A DNA stretch of 64,000 bases from an uncultured Ruminiclostridium sp. (GCA_949878745.1 CATLBH010000003.1:1-64000); one strand, 5' to 3'. Positions 25,577 to 34,070 are shown, counted from the stretch's first letter. Numbers and translations are program-made. Notes: a model not told the origin generated them from the letters alone.

Positions 25577-26857
25577 TTGGATAAATTTATTATAAACGGC
25601 GGCAGAAGACTTCAGGGAACCGTAAATATAAGCGGAGCGAAAAACGCCGCGGTGGCCATTATTCCCGCCGCGATACTGGCGGAGGGTCCCTGTACCCTGT
25701 ATAACGTTCCCGAAATCAACGACGTGTCCATCGATCTGAGAATTCTCACCGAAATGGGCGCCGACGTTAAAATACTGGGTAAAAACACAATCAGGGTGGA
25801 CGCGACACATATCCGCGATATGGTAGTTCCCTATGAGATGGCGCGTTCCATGAGGGCGAGCTATTATTTTCTGAGTACCATGCTGAACCGCTTCAGCAGA
25901 GCGAGAGTGTCAATGCCGGGAGGATGCGATCTGGGCGACCGTCCCATAGACCAGCACCTTAAGTGCTTTAAGGCGCTGGGCGCCGATTACAATATCGAGC
26001 ACGGCATTGTCGACATAAAAGCGGACAAGCTGGTTGGAACGCAGATTTATTTTGACCGCGTGACCGTAGGAGCCACCATTAACGCGATACTGGCGGCGTG
26101 TAAGGCGGAGGGGCTCACCATTCTGGAAAACGCCGCTAAGGAGCCCCACATTGTGGATCTCGCCAACTTCCTGAACTCTATGGGCGCCGATATTATGGGC
26201 GCGGGCACAGACGTAATTAAAATACGCGGAGTGAACAAGCTCCACGGAACGGAATACACCATCATTCCCGACCAGATAGAGGCGGGAACATATATGATAG
26301 CCGCCGCCGCCACAAAGGGAGACGTTATCATAAACAACATAATCCCCAAGCATCTGGAGCCGATCACATCAAAGCTCAGGAAAATAGGCGTTGTTATAGA
26401 AGAACGCGACGAGTATCTTCGGGTTATCGGACAGGACAGATACGAAAAGACAACGGTAAAAACAATGCCTCATCCCGGCTTCCCCACCGACATGCAGCCG
26501 CAGCTCACCGCTCTCCTCACTATGGCCAAGGGCACCAGTATAGTGACGGAAAGTATGTTTGACAATCGGTTCCGCTATGTGGACGAGCTTAGAAGAATGG
26601 GCGCCGATATCTCGGTTGACGGAAAGGTAGCCATAATAGAAGGCGTAGGGCACTTGACGGGCGCGCCCGTTAAAGCCTCCGACCTCAGAGCTGGCGCGGC
26701 GCTTATTATCGCCGGACTTTCCACCGAAGGCACCACCGAAATAGAGGACATTTTTCATATTGAACGGGGCTATGAGGATATGGAGATAAAGCTCCGCAAC
26801 TTAGGAGCGGATATCGTAAAACGGGTATTTACGGACGGAATGAGAAAGGCGCTTTAA
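25577..26857 (+). CDS. murA: UDP-N-acetylglucosamine 1-carboxyvinyltransferase
   Basis: This 426-residue enzyme of the EPT family adds enolpyruvyl to UDP-GlcNAc, the first committed step of peptidoglycan precursor synthesis in the cytoplasm. The N-terminal GAKNAAVAIIPAAIL and the loop MPGGCDLGDRPID carrying the catalytic cysteine (fosfomycin target) are present. PDQIEAGTYMIAAAAT and PTDMQPQLTALL are also MurA signatures. The start is TTG at 25577, inferred from alignment of the first residues (DKFIINGGRRLQG) because the ribosome site is weak. Firmicutes often have two MurA copies; which one this is cannot be told. Confidence 0.96.
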   Translation: MDKFIINGGRRLQGTVNISGAKNAAVAIIPAAILAEGPCTLYNVPEINDVSIDLRILTEMGADVKILGKNTIRVDATHIRDMVVPYEMARSMRASYYFLSTMLNRFSRARVSMPGGCDLGDRPIDQHLKCFKALGADYNIEHGIVDIKADKLVGTQIYFDRVTVGATINAILAACKAEGLTILENAAKEPHIVDLANFLNSMGADIMGAGTDVIKIRGVNKLHGTEYTIIPDQIEAGTYMIAAAATKGDVIINNIIPKHLEPITSKLRKIGVVIEERDEYLRVIGQDRYEKTTVKTMPHPGFPTDMQPQLTALLTMAKGTSIVTESMFDNRFRYVDELRRMGADISVDGKVAIIEGVGHLTGAPVKASDLRAGAALIIAGLSTEGTTEIEDIFHIERGYEDMEIKLRNLGADIVKRVFTDGMRKAL

Positions 26858-26869
26858 TTCAGAACTTTT

Positions 26870-26989
26870 TATACTCGCCTCTATTGCAAATGGTGAATAC
26901 AATGTCGAGCAGAAATTTTGCGTGTCAAGGCGGAGGCAAGTCAGGGACGACAGCGAAAACACGCGGAATTTGCAACAGAGGTGAGTATA
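26870..26989. repeat. Inverted-repeat element, TIR TATACTCGCCTCTATTGCAAAT
   Basis: The left end TATACTCGCCTCTATTGCAA and the right end TTGCAACAGAGGTGAGTATA are inverted repeats with about 20 of 22 positions matching, 120 bp overall. It directly follows murA. A second stem AATCGAGAA/TTCTCGATT at 27001-27044 lies immediately beyond. No coding potential was seen. Confidence 0.65.
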
Positions 26990-27186
26990 TATATGTTGGA
27001 AATCGAGAAGCTTCCCAATGCCGAAGGCGGGAGGTTTCTCGATTAAAACGTTTTCGGAGTTGGCGCGGATTATATGGGCTTTTTTTTCCAATAAATATTG
27101 TTTTTTTAAGAGTATCACGCGGCCGCCCAAACCGACACAGTGCCACCAAAAGTAAAATCAAATAAAATCGAAAAAAGGAGAAAACC

Positions 27187-27978
27187 GTGAAGCTTCTTTC
27201 GATATGCAGCTCAAGCAAAGGAAACTCAACATTTATTGGAACAAAGGAAAGAGGGATAGCGATAGACGTGGGATGCAGCTATAAAGCCTTTCGCGAGGGT
27301 CTTTCCGCTGTCGGCGCGGATATCTCCGCCGTTAAGGCCGTTCTTGTCACACACGAGCATTCCGATCATATAAAGGGACTTTTGACTCTCACAAAACGCG
27401 TAAACGTACCGATTTACGCGGAGGAGCCTATTCTCGACTATCTTGTTAAGCACGGGAATGTGACTTCCACCGCCGACCTCAGAAGCGTAAATGAGCTTGG
27501 GGAGATAGATTTTGACGCGGAAATAAGCCGTTTTCCCACCCCTCACGACGCGGAAGCGAGCGTGGGTTACGTTTTTGACTTCGGGGCGCAAAGGCTCGGC
27601 TTTGCCACCGACTTGGGGCACGTTACCGAAACGGTTAGGAAAAACCTCTCGGGCTGCCGCACGGTGTTTATCGAAGCCAATTACCAGCCGGAAAGGCTGG
27701 TAAGCAATCCCGGCTATCCCGCCTATTTGAAAGCGCGGATCGCCTCGGATAAGGGGCATTTGTCCAACCCCGATTCTGCTGAATTCTGCGCGGAGCTGGT
27801 AAGAAAAGGGACGGTAAGCCTGGTGCTGGGACATCTCAGTCAAGAAAACAACACGCCGGAGCTGGCTTATAACGCGGTAAAGAACAGGCTTTTCTCCGAG
27901 GGTCTCGCGGCGGAAAAGGATTTTACGCTTAATGTGGCGCGAGTACATAATACAGCGGGTGAATATATTTCCTTTTAG
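27187..27978 (+). CDS. MBL-fold metallo-hydrolase, WalJ/YycJ-like
   Basis: This 263-residue metallo-beta-lactamase-fold hydrolase has the zinc motif THEHSDHIKG (HxHxDH) and starts MKLLSICSSSKGNSTFIG, a pattern typical of YycJ/WalJ. Other ligands are in PTPHDAEASVGYVF, FATDLGH and LGHLSQENN. WalJ proteins are linked to coordination of DNA replication with cell division and to 5'-exonuclease-like activity; this is family knowledge, not tested here. The start is GTG 27187 after AAAAAGGAG. It lacks its frequent WalRK neighbours. Confidence 0.85.
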   Translation: MKLLSICSSSKGNSTFIGTKERGIAIDVGCSYKAFREGLSAVGADISAVKAVLVTHEHSDHIKGLLTLTKRVNVPIYAEEPILDYLVKHGNVTSTADLRSVNELGEIDFDAEISRFPTPHDAEASVGYVFDFGAQRLGFATDLGHVTETVRKNLSGCRTVFIEANYQPERLVSNPGYPAYLKARIASDKGHLSNPDSAEFCAELVRKGTVSLVLGHLSQENNTPELAYNAVKNRLFSEGLAAEKDFTLNVARVHNTAGEYISF

Positions 27979-27984
27979 GTATTA

Positions 27985-28144
27985 GGGCTTGTTTGAAAAA
28001 TCGGAAACGCCGTCTTTTTGCCCCAAAACGGTCATCTTTTGCGTCAAAAAGCCTTGTCGAACGACGGTTTGACTGCGTTTTTTTCCTTGAAGCCAACCAT
28101 TTTGAGTCGAAAATCCGTCGTTTCCTCTATTTTCAAACAAGCCC
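27985..28144. mobile_element. MITE-like element, TIR GGGCTTGTTTGAAAA (full copy)
   Basis: Perfect 15-bp terminal inverted repeats GGGCTTGTTTGAAAA (27985-27999) and TTTTCAAACAAGCCC (28130-28144) bound a 160-bp element. It starts six bases after the stop codon of the WalJ-like gene. A shortened relative lies at 11649-11723. Confidence 0.75.
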
Positions 28145-28236
28145 AAAGTCTCACGCCAAACTGACGAAAAAACAGGCCTCTAATTGGCATAATACATAAA
28201 AATTTTGGCAAACCTTACATTTTTTCGGCTTTTCTC

Positions 28237-28265
28237 TTGACAAAAAAGATTTATTATTGTATGAT
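28237..28265 (+). promoter_or_regulatory. Promoter of the bactofilin gene
   Basis: Consensus TTGACA (28237-28242) and TATGAT (28260-28265) are 17 bases apart, about 95 bases before the start codon. Confidence 0.75.
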
Positions 28266-28359
28266 AAATATGTATATTTGTGTCTTTTGGATAATCTATA
28301 CCATAGCATATGAAGCCAATCGGTTTTTGCCGAATTTTTAAATGAAAGGACCGTTTAAA

Positions 28360-29811
28360 ATGGGACTGAAGGAAAATTTTTCGCAGGCGGTAAAAGAGCT
28401 TACCGGTAATACGAAAGAGGATGACAAAAAAAGAAACGCTCAGGTGGCGGGTCTTAAAAAGGCGTTGGACAACGATCCGTCTTTTTCCGCAGACAGCCGT
28501 TTCACAGAGGGAACAAGCCGTCCTTATTACCGCGAGGAAGCTGACCGGTACAATGACCGCAGCGACGCATACCGCCGGGAAAACACCCGCGACGGCTCAA
28601 GACCCATTGCGGACGGCGACAGGAACCAAGGGGGAAGAGACCGCTATAACGACAGCCGCGGCTATTCAAGACCGAGAAACGACGATTATCGGGACATAAA
28701 CGATTATCGCGATCAAAACGGATACCGCGAATACGCCGACAACAGAAGCGGAGGATATGGCGACAACGCCCGCCGCGACGACAATTACGGCGTAAGGAAT
28801 TACGATTCTCAGTCCGCCGAGGGCAGAAACGACAATTACAACCGCTCCTATGACAATCGTCCTTACGACAATAACCAACAGGAACGCTATGACGATCAGT
28901 CCTACGACGAACGGGGATATAACGGACAGGCGTATACTGACGGGCGCGGAGACGCTTACGGAAGACCGAATACCTCACCCTCCGGAAACCGACAGAACGA
29001 GGAGCAGGAGAACTATGGCGGGCAGAGCGGATACAGCGGCTCTCAGGGAAGCTATAACGACGGCCGAAACGGATACGGCGGCGCTCCTCAGGACGGTTAT
29101 AACGGCGGCGGTGAAAATTCCGACCGCCGCAGATATGATAACAGCCGGAACGGCGACGGCTACGCCCGCCGAGACGGCCGCGAAAGCTCAGGCGCTTCGG
29201 AACGCAACTATAATGTACGCAGCTTCAACAACAATCAGCAGCGCTACGACCCGCGGGAAAGGCAGCAGCCCCAGAACGGTGACGGCAGACGGCCGGCCTA
29301 TCCCATCGGCAATGTAAACCAGCGCGATTACCGCGACGCTCCCGATAACGAGCTTACCGTTATTTCCAGAAACACCATAATCGACGGAAACGTACGCTCC
29401 TTCGCCAATATGAGCATTGACGGGGACATAAGGGGCGATGTGGAGACCACAAAGGATATAGATCTGAACGGAAGAATAATAGGGGATATCATTTGCAGCA
29501 ACGCCAATATGATGGTATCGCAGGTTCAGGGAAACATCCAGCTCAAGGGCGACGTGGAAATAGGAAGAGACACGCTTCTTATAGGCGATCTGAATTCGGG
29601 CTTTGCCAAGATAAACGGCAAGGTTAAGGGCAATGTAGAAGTAACCGGAAAGGCGGAGTTCAAAGCCGACGCCGTGGTATTCGGGGATATAAGCGCCTCC
29701 ACCATCACCGTTGACGACGGCGCGATTATTCAGGGATATGTAAGCACCACCTTCCTTAACAAAGAGGAAAGCGAGAGAATATTCCCCGAATCCATCGAGA
29801 TAGGCGATTAA
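28360..29811 (+). CDS. Bactofilin-domain protein with ~330-residue disordered tail
   Basis: The C-terminal ~150 residues are a bactofilin (polymer-forming cytoskeletal) right-handed beta-helix. It begins near ELTVISRNTIIDGNVRSFAN and continues with repeated six-residue-like turns rich in I/V-x-G (DGDIRGDVETTKDIDLNGRI, GKVKGNVEVTGKAEF). Before it come about 330 residues of extreme low complexity dominated by Arg, Asp, Asn, Tyr, Gly and Gln (RDGSRP, NDSRGYSRP, DYRDINDYRD, YNRSYDNRPYDNN). The first 30 residues are a short amphipathic head (LKENFSQAVKELTG). ATG 28360 is eleven bases after AAAGGA; ATG 28342 is an alternative. Bactofilins normally have only short tails, so the tail is unusual. The HD-hydrolase gene follows by 14 bases. 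Confidence 0.88.
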   Translation: MGLKENFSQAVKELTGNTKEDDKKRNAQVAGLKKALDNDPSFSADSRFTEGTSRPYYREEADRYNDRSDAYRRENTRDGSRPIADGDRNQGGRDRYNDSRGYSRPRNDDYRDINDYRDQNGYREYADNRSGGYGDNARRDDNYGVRNYDSQSAEGRNDNYNRSYDNRPYDNNQQERYDDQSYDERGYNGQAYTDGRGDAYGRPNTSPSGNRQNEEQENYGGQSGYSGSQGSYNDGRNGYGGAPQDGYNGGGENSDRRRYDNSRNGDGYARRDGRESSGASERNYNVRSFNNNQQRYDPRERQQPQNGDGRRPAYPIGNVNQRDYRDAPDNELTVISRNTIIDGNVRSFANMSIDGDIRGDVETTKDIDLNGRIIGDIICSNANMMVSQVQGNIQLKGDVEIGRDTLLIGDLNSGFAKINGKVKGNVEVTGKAEFKADAVVFGDISASTITVDDGAIIQGYVSTTFLNKEESERIFPESIEIGD

Positions 29812-29825
29812 CGTAAACTGAGGAT

Positions 29826-30416
29826 ATGGAAAAAAGAGCCGCAAGCGAAATTAAAAAAGAATTTATTGAGATATATGAAAAAAATATTAAGCGGGAGGGC
29901 GCGGACAAACTTCTGGATTATCTGTGCCGAAGCGACTTCTTCACGGCTCCCGCCAGCACGAGATTCCACAGCTGTTATGAAGGAGGTCTCGCCCAGCATT
30001 CCATAAACGTGTTCCGCTGTCTTACGGACTATCTTTCAAGAGAACGGGTAAAGGAAACATATAAGCTGAGTTTTTCCGAGGAAACGGTGGCTATTGTTTC
30101 CCTTCTTCACGATATCTGTAAGACGGACGTTTACATAAGAGACTTTCGGAACGTGAAAAATGATCAGGGCGTGTGGGAAAAAGTCCCCTGTTATAGGTAT
30201 GAGGATAAGCTGCCCTACGGACACGGGGAGAAATCCGTGTATATGATAAGCGGGTTTATGAGGCTGAATCGGGACGAGGCGATGGCGATACGCTGGCATA
30301 TGGGATTCTCGGGCGGCGAGGACAGCAATATAGTGGGAAGCGCGTTGGAAAAGTACCCCTTGGCCTTTGCCATGGCGACGGCGGATATGGAAGCGACGTA
30401 TTTTCTTGAAGAATGA
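29826..30416 (+). CDS. HD-domain hydrolase
   Basis: This 196-residue HD-superfamily phosphohydrolase has metal ligands visible in HSCYEGGLAQHSINVF (first His pair) and VSLLHDICKTDVY (the HD dyad). Later histidines lie in GHGEKSVY and IRWHMGF. Members cleave phosphate esters of nucleotides or other small molecules; the substrate is unknown. It starts 14 bases after the bactofilin gene and ends at a strong terminator, so it shares that promoter. Confidence 0.85.
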   Translation: MEKRAASEIKKEFIEIYEKNIKREGADKLLDYLCRSDFFTAPASTRFHSCYEGGLAQHSINVFRCLTDYLSRERVKETYKLSFSEETVAIVSLLHDICKTDVYIRDFRNVKNDQGVWEKVPCYRYEDKLPYGHGEKSVYMISGFMRLNRDEAMAIRWHMGFSGGEDSNIVGSALEKYPLAFAMATADMEATYFLEE

Positions 30417-30443
30417 TATAGTTCTTTTATAATTATCGAATAT

Positions 30444-30487
30444 AAAAAGCTGTAATTCCGGCTGACACCGGGATTACAGCTTTTTAA
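30444..30487. terminator. Bidirectional terminator between HD hydrolase and thioredoxin-like gene
   Basis: AAAAAGCTGTAATTCC and GGGATTACAGCTTTTT form a long stem around GGCTGACACC, with A- and T-runs on either side. It lies between two convergent genes. Confidence 0.88.
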
Positions 30488-30491
30488 ATCA

Positions 30492-30809
30492 CTATGCTCT
30501 ATCCCCCAGAAGCCACTTTATGGTTCCCTTGTCCGCCTGTCCGACTATCGTATCCGTCACCGCGCCTCCCCGATAGACAAGCATGGTGGGCACCTGATTG
30601 ACTCTGAAGCGATAGGCTATGTCCGGCTCGTCGTTGACGTTAATCCTGACGATTTTGGCCACGCCCTTCATTTCCTCGCTGATTTCCTCCAGAGAGGCGT
30701 AGGCCTTCTTTTCGCGGTCGTGAGAGGACCAGAAATCAATCAGAACGGGGACGCTGCTGTGAAAAATCTCGTTGCTTATGTTATCCTGTGTTACAATTAC
30801 GGTTGACAT
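30492..30809 (-). CDS. Thioredoxin-fold protein without cysteines
   Basis: This 105-residue protein has the thioredoxin fold: VLIDFW at the start of the active-site helix, the cis-proline segment NQVPTMLVYRGG and a C-terminal helix. The usual WCGPC is replaced by WSSHDREK, and no cysteine occurs anywhere in the protein. It cannot do dithiol-disulfide exchange and must have a binding, structural or regulatory role, if any. The ribosome site (GAAAGGAAAC) and flanking terminators show a normal monocistronic gene. Confidence 0.88.
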   Translation of the reverse strand: MSTVIVTQDNISNEIFHSSVPVLIDFWSSHDREKKAYASLEEISEEMKGVAKIVRINVNDEPDIAYRFRVNQVPTMLVYRGGAVTDTIVGQADKGTIKWLLGDRA

Positions 30810-30888
30810 ATCTTTTGTTTCCTTTCGTTTATTCTTTGACAGAGTTAGTATTGCCGGAATTGGGTTTTTATAAACTTTTACGGAGCAA

Positions 30889-30917
30889 AAAAACTGCCGC
30901 TGGAAAACGGCAGTTTT
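30889..30917 (-). terminator. Terminator of the BMP lipoprotein gene
   Basis: AAACTGCCG and CGGCAGTTT form a stem with loop CTGGAAAA. Read on the minus strand it is followed by a run of seven T. Confidence 0.82.
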
Positions 30918-30963
30918 TAATTTTTTTCATACTTCCGATTAGGTGAATTTTTTTCGTCAAAGT

Positions 30964-32256
30964 TTATTCGGCGGTTCCCTCTCCCGCGTCGGGGGAGGAT
31001 TCATACACGATCAGGTCGGAGCCTTCGGGGTCGATACGGGGAGCGCCAAAATCCTTTTGGAGGGAAACGTTATCCGCTATCCAGTCAATGCCTATGATTT
31101 CGTCGGAGGTAAGGGTAGCGCCCTTTTCTATTTTAACAACGCCGTCGGTATCCTTCACTTCTCCGGTAAAAATAAGGGTTTTTTCCTCAAAAGCAAGCTG
31201 ATACAGCACGTCGCATATCTCCTCGGTGCCTTCGCGGCATATCTCGCTGAAATCAATAACGCGAACCGCCTTTTCCCTTACTCCGCCCATATAAACGGTG
31301 GGAACCTTACCCATGGCATATCTCACGTTTCGCAGCTGGTCTATAAGGAAAATGGAGAGATAGTAATAACAGCCCGAAAGGTAAGTGTTGGGGGCAAGCT
31401 CGGGCATATTGTGAGCGAGTCCGATCACCTTTACGCCTATCTGTTCGCAGTACTGTACGGCGTATTTGGAATATGTAGCGGTAAAGATTACATCGCAGCC
31501 CTGAGCCACCAGATCGTCTATCGCCTGTTTATTTTCCTCGTCGCTGTAGCCCCACGCCCAGTTAAGGCGCACATCAGGATGAGTCTTGTCGTTAAGCTCC
31601 TTTGTTCCCTGAATATAGCCGTCCACTATGTTGTATACGGACATTACGGAACGGTCGGCCACTACGCCCAGAATATTGCTGTCGGAGTTAAAGGCGGCCG
31701 CGAGACCGCATACGTAAGAGCCCTTGTACATTTCCCCCTGGAACACGGCGAGATTCGATCGGGTTCTTTCTCCGCCGAAGCTTATGAAATAAACGGAGGT
31801 ATTGGCTTCCGCTTCCTCGTGTATGACGTTGGCGAAACGGTTGCTGGTGCCCACTATGACGTTGCAGCCCGCGTTCACCAGCGCGGCGGTAGCGTCTGCA
31901 AACTGAGAAACAAGAACATTTTCCACGTAACAGGTTTTCGCGCCGTTCACGGAGCGCTCTATCTCCGCTCTTGCGGCCTCAAACACCTCGCTTGCTGAAT
32001 CGCCTCCGGCAGTACCCGCATAAATAAAACCAACCTTAAGTTCCAACTCGGGGGGGAGGTCAATCAGCGACGAGGTCACCACCTGACCGCTCTCGTCGGT
32101 AACGGCTTCTCCGTTTTCGTCGGTAACCGTCACATAATCTGTATTGGAGGTTTCCTCCGGATTCTCCGGGTCGCCGCCACCGCTGCAGCCCGTTCCCGTA
32201 ACAATCATACAGCCCGCCAGAAACAGGCTCAAAAATCTTTTCTTTATATTTTTCAT
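30964..32256 (-). CDS. BMP-family substrate-binding lipoprotein
   Basis: This 430-residue exported lipoprotein has a signal peptide with TGTGC lipobox (Cys near 24), then a ~40-residue acidic linker and a basic-membrane-protein (BMP/PnrA-like) solute-binding domain. Family patterns include KVGFIYAGTAGGDSASEVFE, NVIVGTSNRFANVI, FQGEMYKGSYVCGLAAA and GCDVIFTATYSK. Most BMP proteins bind nucleosides for an ABC importer. No permease or ATPase genes are adjacent, so its transporter partner lies elsewhere or it works as a sensor. A TTGCAA-17-TATTAT promoter and a terminator flank it as a single-gene unit. Confidence 0.88.
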   Translation of the reverse strand: MKNIKKRFLSLFLAGCMIVTGTGCSGGGDPENPEETSNTDYVTVTDENGEAVTDESGQVVTSSLIDLPPELELKVGFIYAGTAGGDSASEVFEAARAEIERSVNGAKTCYVENVLVSQFADATAALVNAGCNVIVGTSNRFANVIHEEAEANTSVYFISFGGERTRSNLAVFQGEMYKGSYVCGLAAAFNSDSNILGVVADRSVMSVYNIVDGYIQGTKELNDKTHPDVRLNWAWGYSDEENKQAIDDLVAQGCDVIFTATYSKYAVQYCEQIGVKVIGLAHNMPELAPNTYLSGCYYYLSIFLIDQLRNVRYAMGKVPTVYMGGVREKAVRVIDFSEICREGTEEICDVLYQLAFEEKTLIFTGEVKDTDGVVKIEKGATLTSDEIIGIDWIADNVSLQKDFGAPRIDPEGSDLIVYESSPDAGEGTAE

Positions 32257-32317
32257 TTGGATTCCTTTCGTTTTAAACGGGAATAAACCCGATTTTAACG
32301 GATTCGTATCTTATTAT

Positions 32318-32346
32318 ATAATAACACATTTTTTGATTTTTTGCAA
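32318..32346 (-). promoter_or_regulatory. Promoter of the BMP lipoprotein gene
   Basis: On the minus strand TTGCAA (32346-32341) and TATTAT (32323-32318) are 17 bases apart, about 60 bases before the start codon. Confidence 0.55.
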
Positions 32347-32360
32347 TAGTTTTTTTGGTA

Positions 32361-32474
32361 ATACTAATCTTTAATCATATTGTAGACGAAGTCGGAAATA
32401 TGATTAAAGATTACACCCAAAACACTAATCTTTGGTCAACATTTTTTGTCTATAATCTGACCAAAGATTAGTAT
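32361..32474. repeat. Double-hairpin inverted-repeat element (intact copy, inverted)
   Basis: This 114-bp copy is in the opposite orientation to that at 41-155, beginning ATACTAATCTTTAATCATAT and ending GACCAAAGATTAGTAT. The linker reads GATTACACCCAAAACAC. It gives the reference layout used to read the disrupted copies. Confidence 0.8.
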
Positions 32475-32507
32475 AAGGGATAAAAAGTGATAAAAATGCG
32501 TACCACA

Positions 32508-32536
32508 AAAAACAAGACGCTCTTGTAAGCGTCTGT
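32508..32536 (-). terminator. Terminator of the HU gene
   Basis: AGACGC (32515-32520) and GCGTCT (32529-32534) form the stem. On the minus strand it is followed by TGTTTTTTG. Confidence 0.75.
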
Positions 32537-32553
32537 TTTCATTAAAAATGTCT

Positions 32554-32835
32554 TTACTTAACCTTTGCAACAACTTCCTTAAGAGCCTTTCCTGCCTTAA
32601 AAGCGGGAACTTTTGTTGCGGGGATCTTAATCTTCTTCTTGGTTTGAGGATTGATACCCTGTCTTGCCGCACGAGCTCTTACCTCAAAAGTACCGAATCC
32701 GACCAGAGCAACCTTATCGCCCTTCTTGAGGGCTTCGGTAATGCTATCGACAACAGCCGCAAGAGCCTTTTCGGAATCCTTCTTGGTCAGTTCTGTCTTT
32801 TCAGCGATAGCTGATACAAGTTCTGCCTTAGTCAT
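32554..32835 (-). CDS. HU-family DNA-binding protein
   Basis: This 93-residue histone-like protein begins [20 protein letters not shown] and ends [18 protein letters not shown]. The DNA-binding arm has [20 protein letters not shown] and the intercalating Pro in INPQT. HU bends and compacts DNA and assists replication, recombination and transcription. The start at 32835 follows AGGAT; the open frame further upstream is non-coding leader. A TTGACA-17-TATAAT promoter and a terminator make it a compact, strongly expressed unit. Confidence 0.96.
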   Translation of the reverse strand: MTKAELVSAIAEKTELTKKDSEKALAAVVDSITEALKKGDKVALVGFGTFEVRARAARQGINPQTKKKIKIPATKVPAFKAGKALKEVVAKVK

Positions 32836-32869
32836 TTTAAATATCCTCCGTAAAACGTAATATATATGA

Positions 32870-32898
32870 ATTATACTGAGTTTTAAAACATTTGTCAA
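32870..32898 (-). promoter_or_regulatory. Consensus promoter of the HU gene
   Basis: On the minus strand perfect TTGACA (32898-32893) and TATAAT (32875-32870) are 17 bases apart, about 35 bases from the HU start codon. Confidence 0.88.
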
Positions 32899-32969
32899 TG
32901 TTTTTGGCAAAAAAAGTGGAAAAAAAAATTTTTTTTTGCATTTTTGCCAAATAAAAGGCTTGAGAACGA

Positions 32970-33443
32970 TCAGAAAGTGATATCTCCTACAGTCCCTCCC
33001 ACCAGTTTTACCAGCTCGGGGGCGGGACATTCTATCTGAAGCCCAACTTTTCCGCCGCTTACTATGATTATCGGAAGCGATTCGCACTCTTTTCCGAACA
33101 CGGTTTTGTACTGTTTTTTCATTCCCACGGGCGAACAGCCGCCCCTTATATAACCGGTCACCTTGTTTATATCCTTAACGGGAATCATTTCCACCGACTT
33201 TTCACCCACCGATTTCGCGGCTTTTTTCAGGTCAAGTTCCTTTAAAACGGGAATGACAAAAACGTAATAATTGCTTCCCCCTTTGGTAACCAATGTTTTA
33301 AACACACTTTGCGGGTCCCGGTTCAAAAGCTTAGCCACCGTTTCGCCGTCGGGGGCTTCTTTGCCGTGGGGGTAGGAGTGGGATTCGTAGGGGATTTTGT
33401 TTTGTTCGAGAATACGCATAGCGTTGGTTTTGGGTTCGGACAT
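32970..33443 (-). CDS. ybaK: Cys-tRNA(Pro)/Cys-tRNA(Cys) deacylase, YbaK/EbsC family
   Basis: This 157-residue trans-editing deacylase removes cysteine mischarged on tRNA-Pro. Family signatures are [17 protein letters not shown] near the start, [27 protein letters not shown] and [10 protein letters not shown], typical of YbaK. The protein is cytoplasmic. The start ATG follows AAAGGAACG. It is monocistronic and divergent from the DtxR-type regulator. Confidence 0.92.
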   Translation of the reverse strand: MSEPKTNAMRILEQNKIPYESHSYPHGKEAPDGETVAKLLNRDPQSVFKTLVTKGGSNYYVFVIPVLKELDLKKAAKSVGEKSVEMIPVKDINKVTGYIRGGCSPVGMKKQYKTVFGKECESLPIIIVSGGKVGLQIECPAPELVKLVGGTVGDITF

Positions 33444-33494
33444 TTCTTTTAACGTTCCTTTCTTTTATGAGACTTTTTTAAAAAACATTTAATC

Positions 33495-33523
33495 CTTGCA
33501 AAATCCGCAAAAATATGTTAAAA
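33495..33523 (+). promoter_or_regulatory. Promoter of the DtxR-type regulator, with downstream inverted repeat
   Basis: TTGCAA (33495-33500) and TAAAAT (33518-33523) are 17 bases apart. Downstream, GATTTTCAAT (33550-33559) and ATTGAAAATC (33573-33582) form a perfect 10-bp inverted repeat in the untranslated leader, which may be an operator or an RNA hairpin. Confidence 0.6.
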
Positions 33524-33617
33524 TAATCTCGTCGGCTGATGAATACGCCGATTTTCAATCGAGTCAGTACCAATTGAAAATCAGATATTAACGCAAAAAG
33601 GAAGGAGCGTATCCGTT

Positions 33618-34064
33618 ATGGACATACAGCGTTCGGGCGAGGATTATCTGGAGACAATATATATTCTGCATAACCGCACCGGATACGTGCGTTCAATAGA
33701 TATCGCCACCGAAATGGGCTATTCCAAGCCCAGCGTAAGCAAAGGAATGAGCATATTAAAAGAGCTCGGGTATATAACAATGGCTGCGGACGGGCAGATA
33801 AAGCTCACGAAAAACGGACTTAAACGGGCGAGACAGGTATATGACCGTCATCTTGTGATACGCGATTTTTTTATAAAAAAGCTTGGGGTAAATCCGACCA
33901 CGGCCGAGCTGGACGCTTGCAGAGTGGAGCACGTCATAAGCGAGGAAACCTATCTCAGGCTTCGGTATTTTATGAGCGAAAGTTTGTCCGAGGAAGCTTC
34001 CTTCGAAGCTTTCTTCCCGGAAGCGGAGGAAGAATATCCCGAGGAAAACGGGGAAAAGGAATAA
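33618..34064 (+). CDS. DtxR/MntR-family metal-dependent regulator
   Basis: This 148-residue regulator has an N-terminal winged helix (EDYLETIYILHNRTGYVRSI, DIATEMGYSKPSVSKGMSIL) and a dimerisation/metal-binding domain (RHLVIRDFFIKKLGV). No SH3-like domain is present. The metal site reads DACRVEHVISEE, with the Cys-x-x-Glu-His arrangement of the iron regulators DtxR/IdeR, whereas MntR has Glu at the Cys position. I therefore lean to an iron-responsive repressor of the short two-domain type. No iron transporter is adjacent. Confidence 0.9.
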   Translation: MDIQRSGEDYLETIYILHNRTGYVRSIDIATEMGYSKPSVSKGMSILKELGYITMAADGQIKLTKNGLKRARQVYDRHLVIRDFFIKKLGVNPTTAELDACRVEHVISEETYLRLRYFMSESLSEEASFEAFFPEAEEEYPEENGEKE

Positions 34065-34070
34065 CGAGTG

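Noticed and set aside
28500-29330. Repetitive region inside the bactofilin gene considered as a CRISPR or minisatellite array
   Set aside because: It has no constant repeat and spacer pattern. The repetition is at the level of amino-acid composition in one continuous frame.
30943-31998. 351-codon plus-strand ORF opposite the BMP lipoprotein gene
   Set aside because: It is a shadow frame. The minus-strand protein has signal peptide, lipobox, promoter and terminator.
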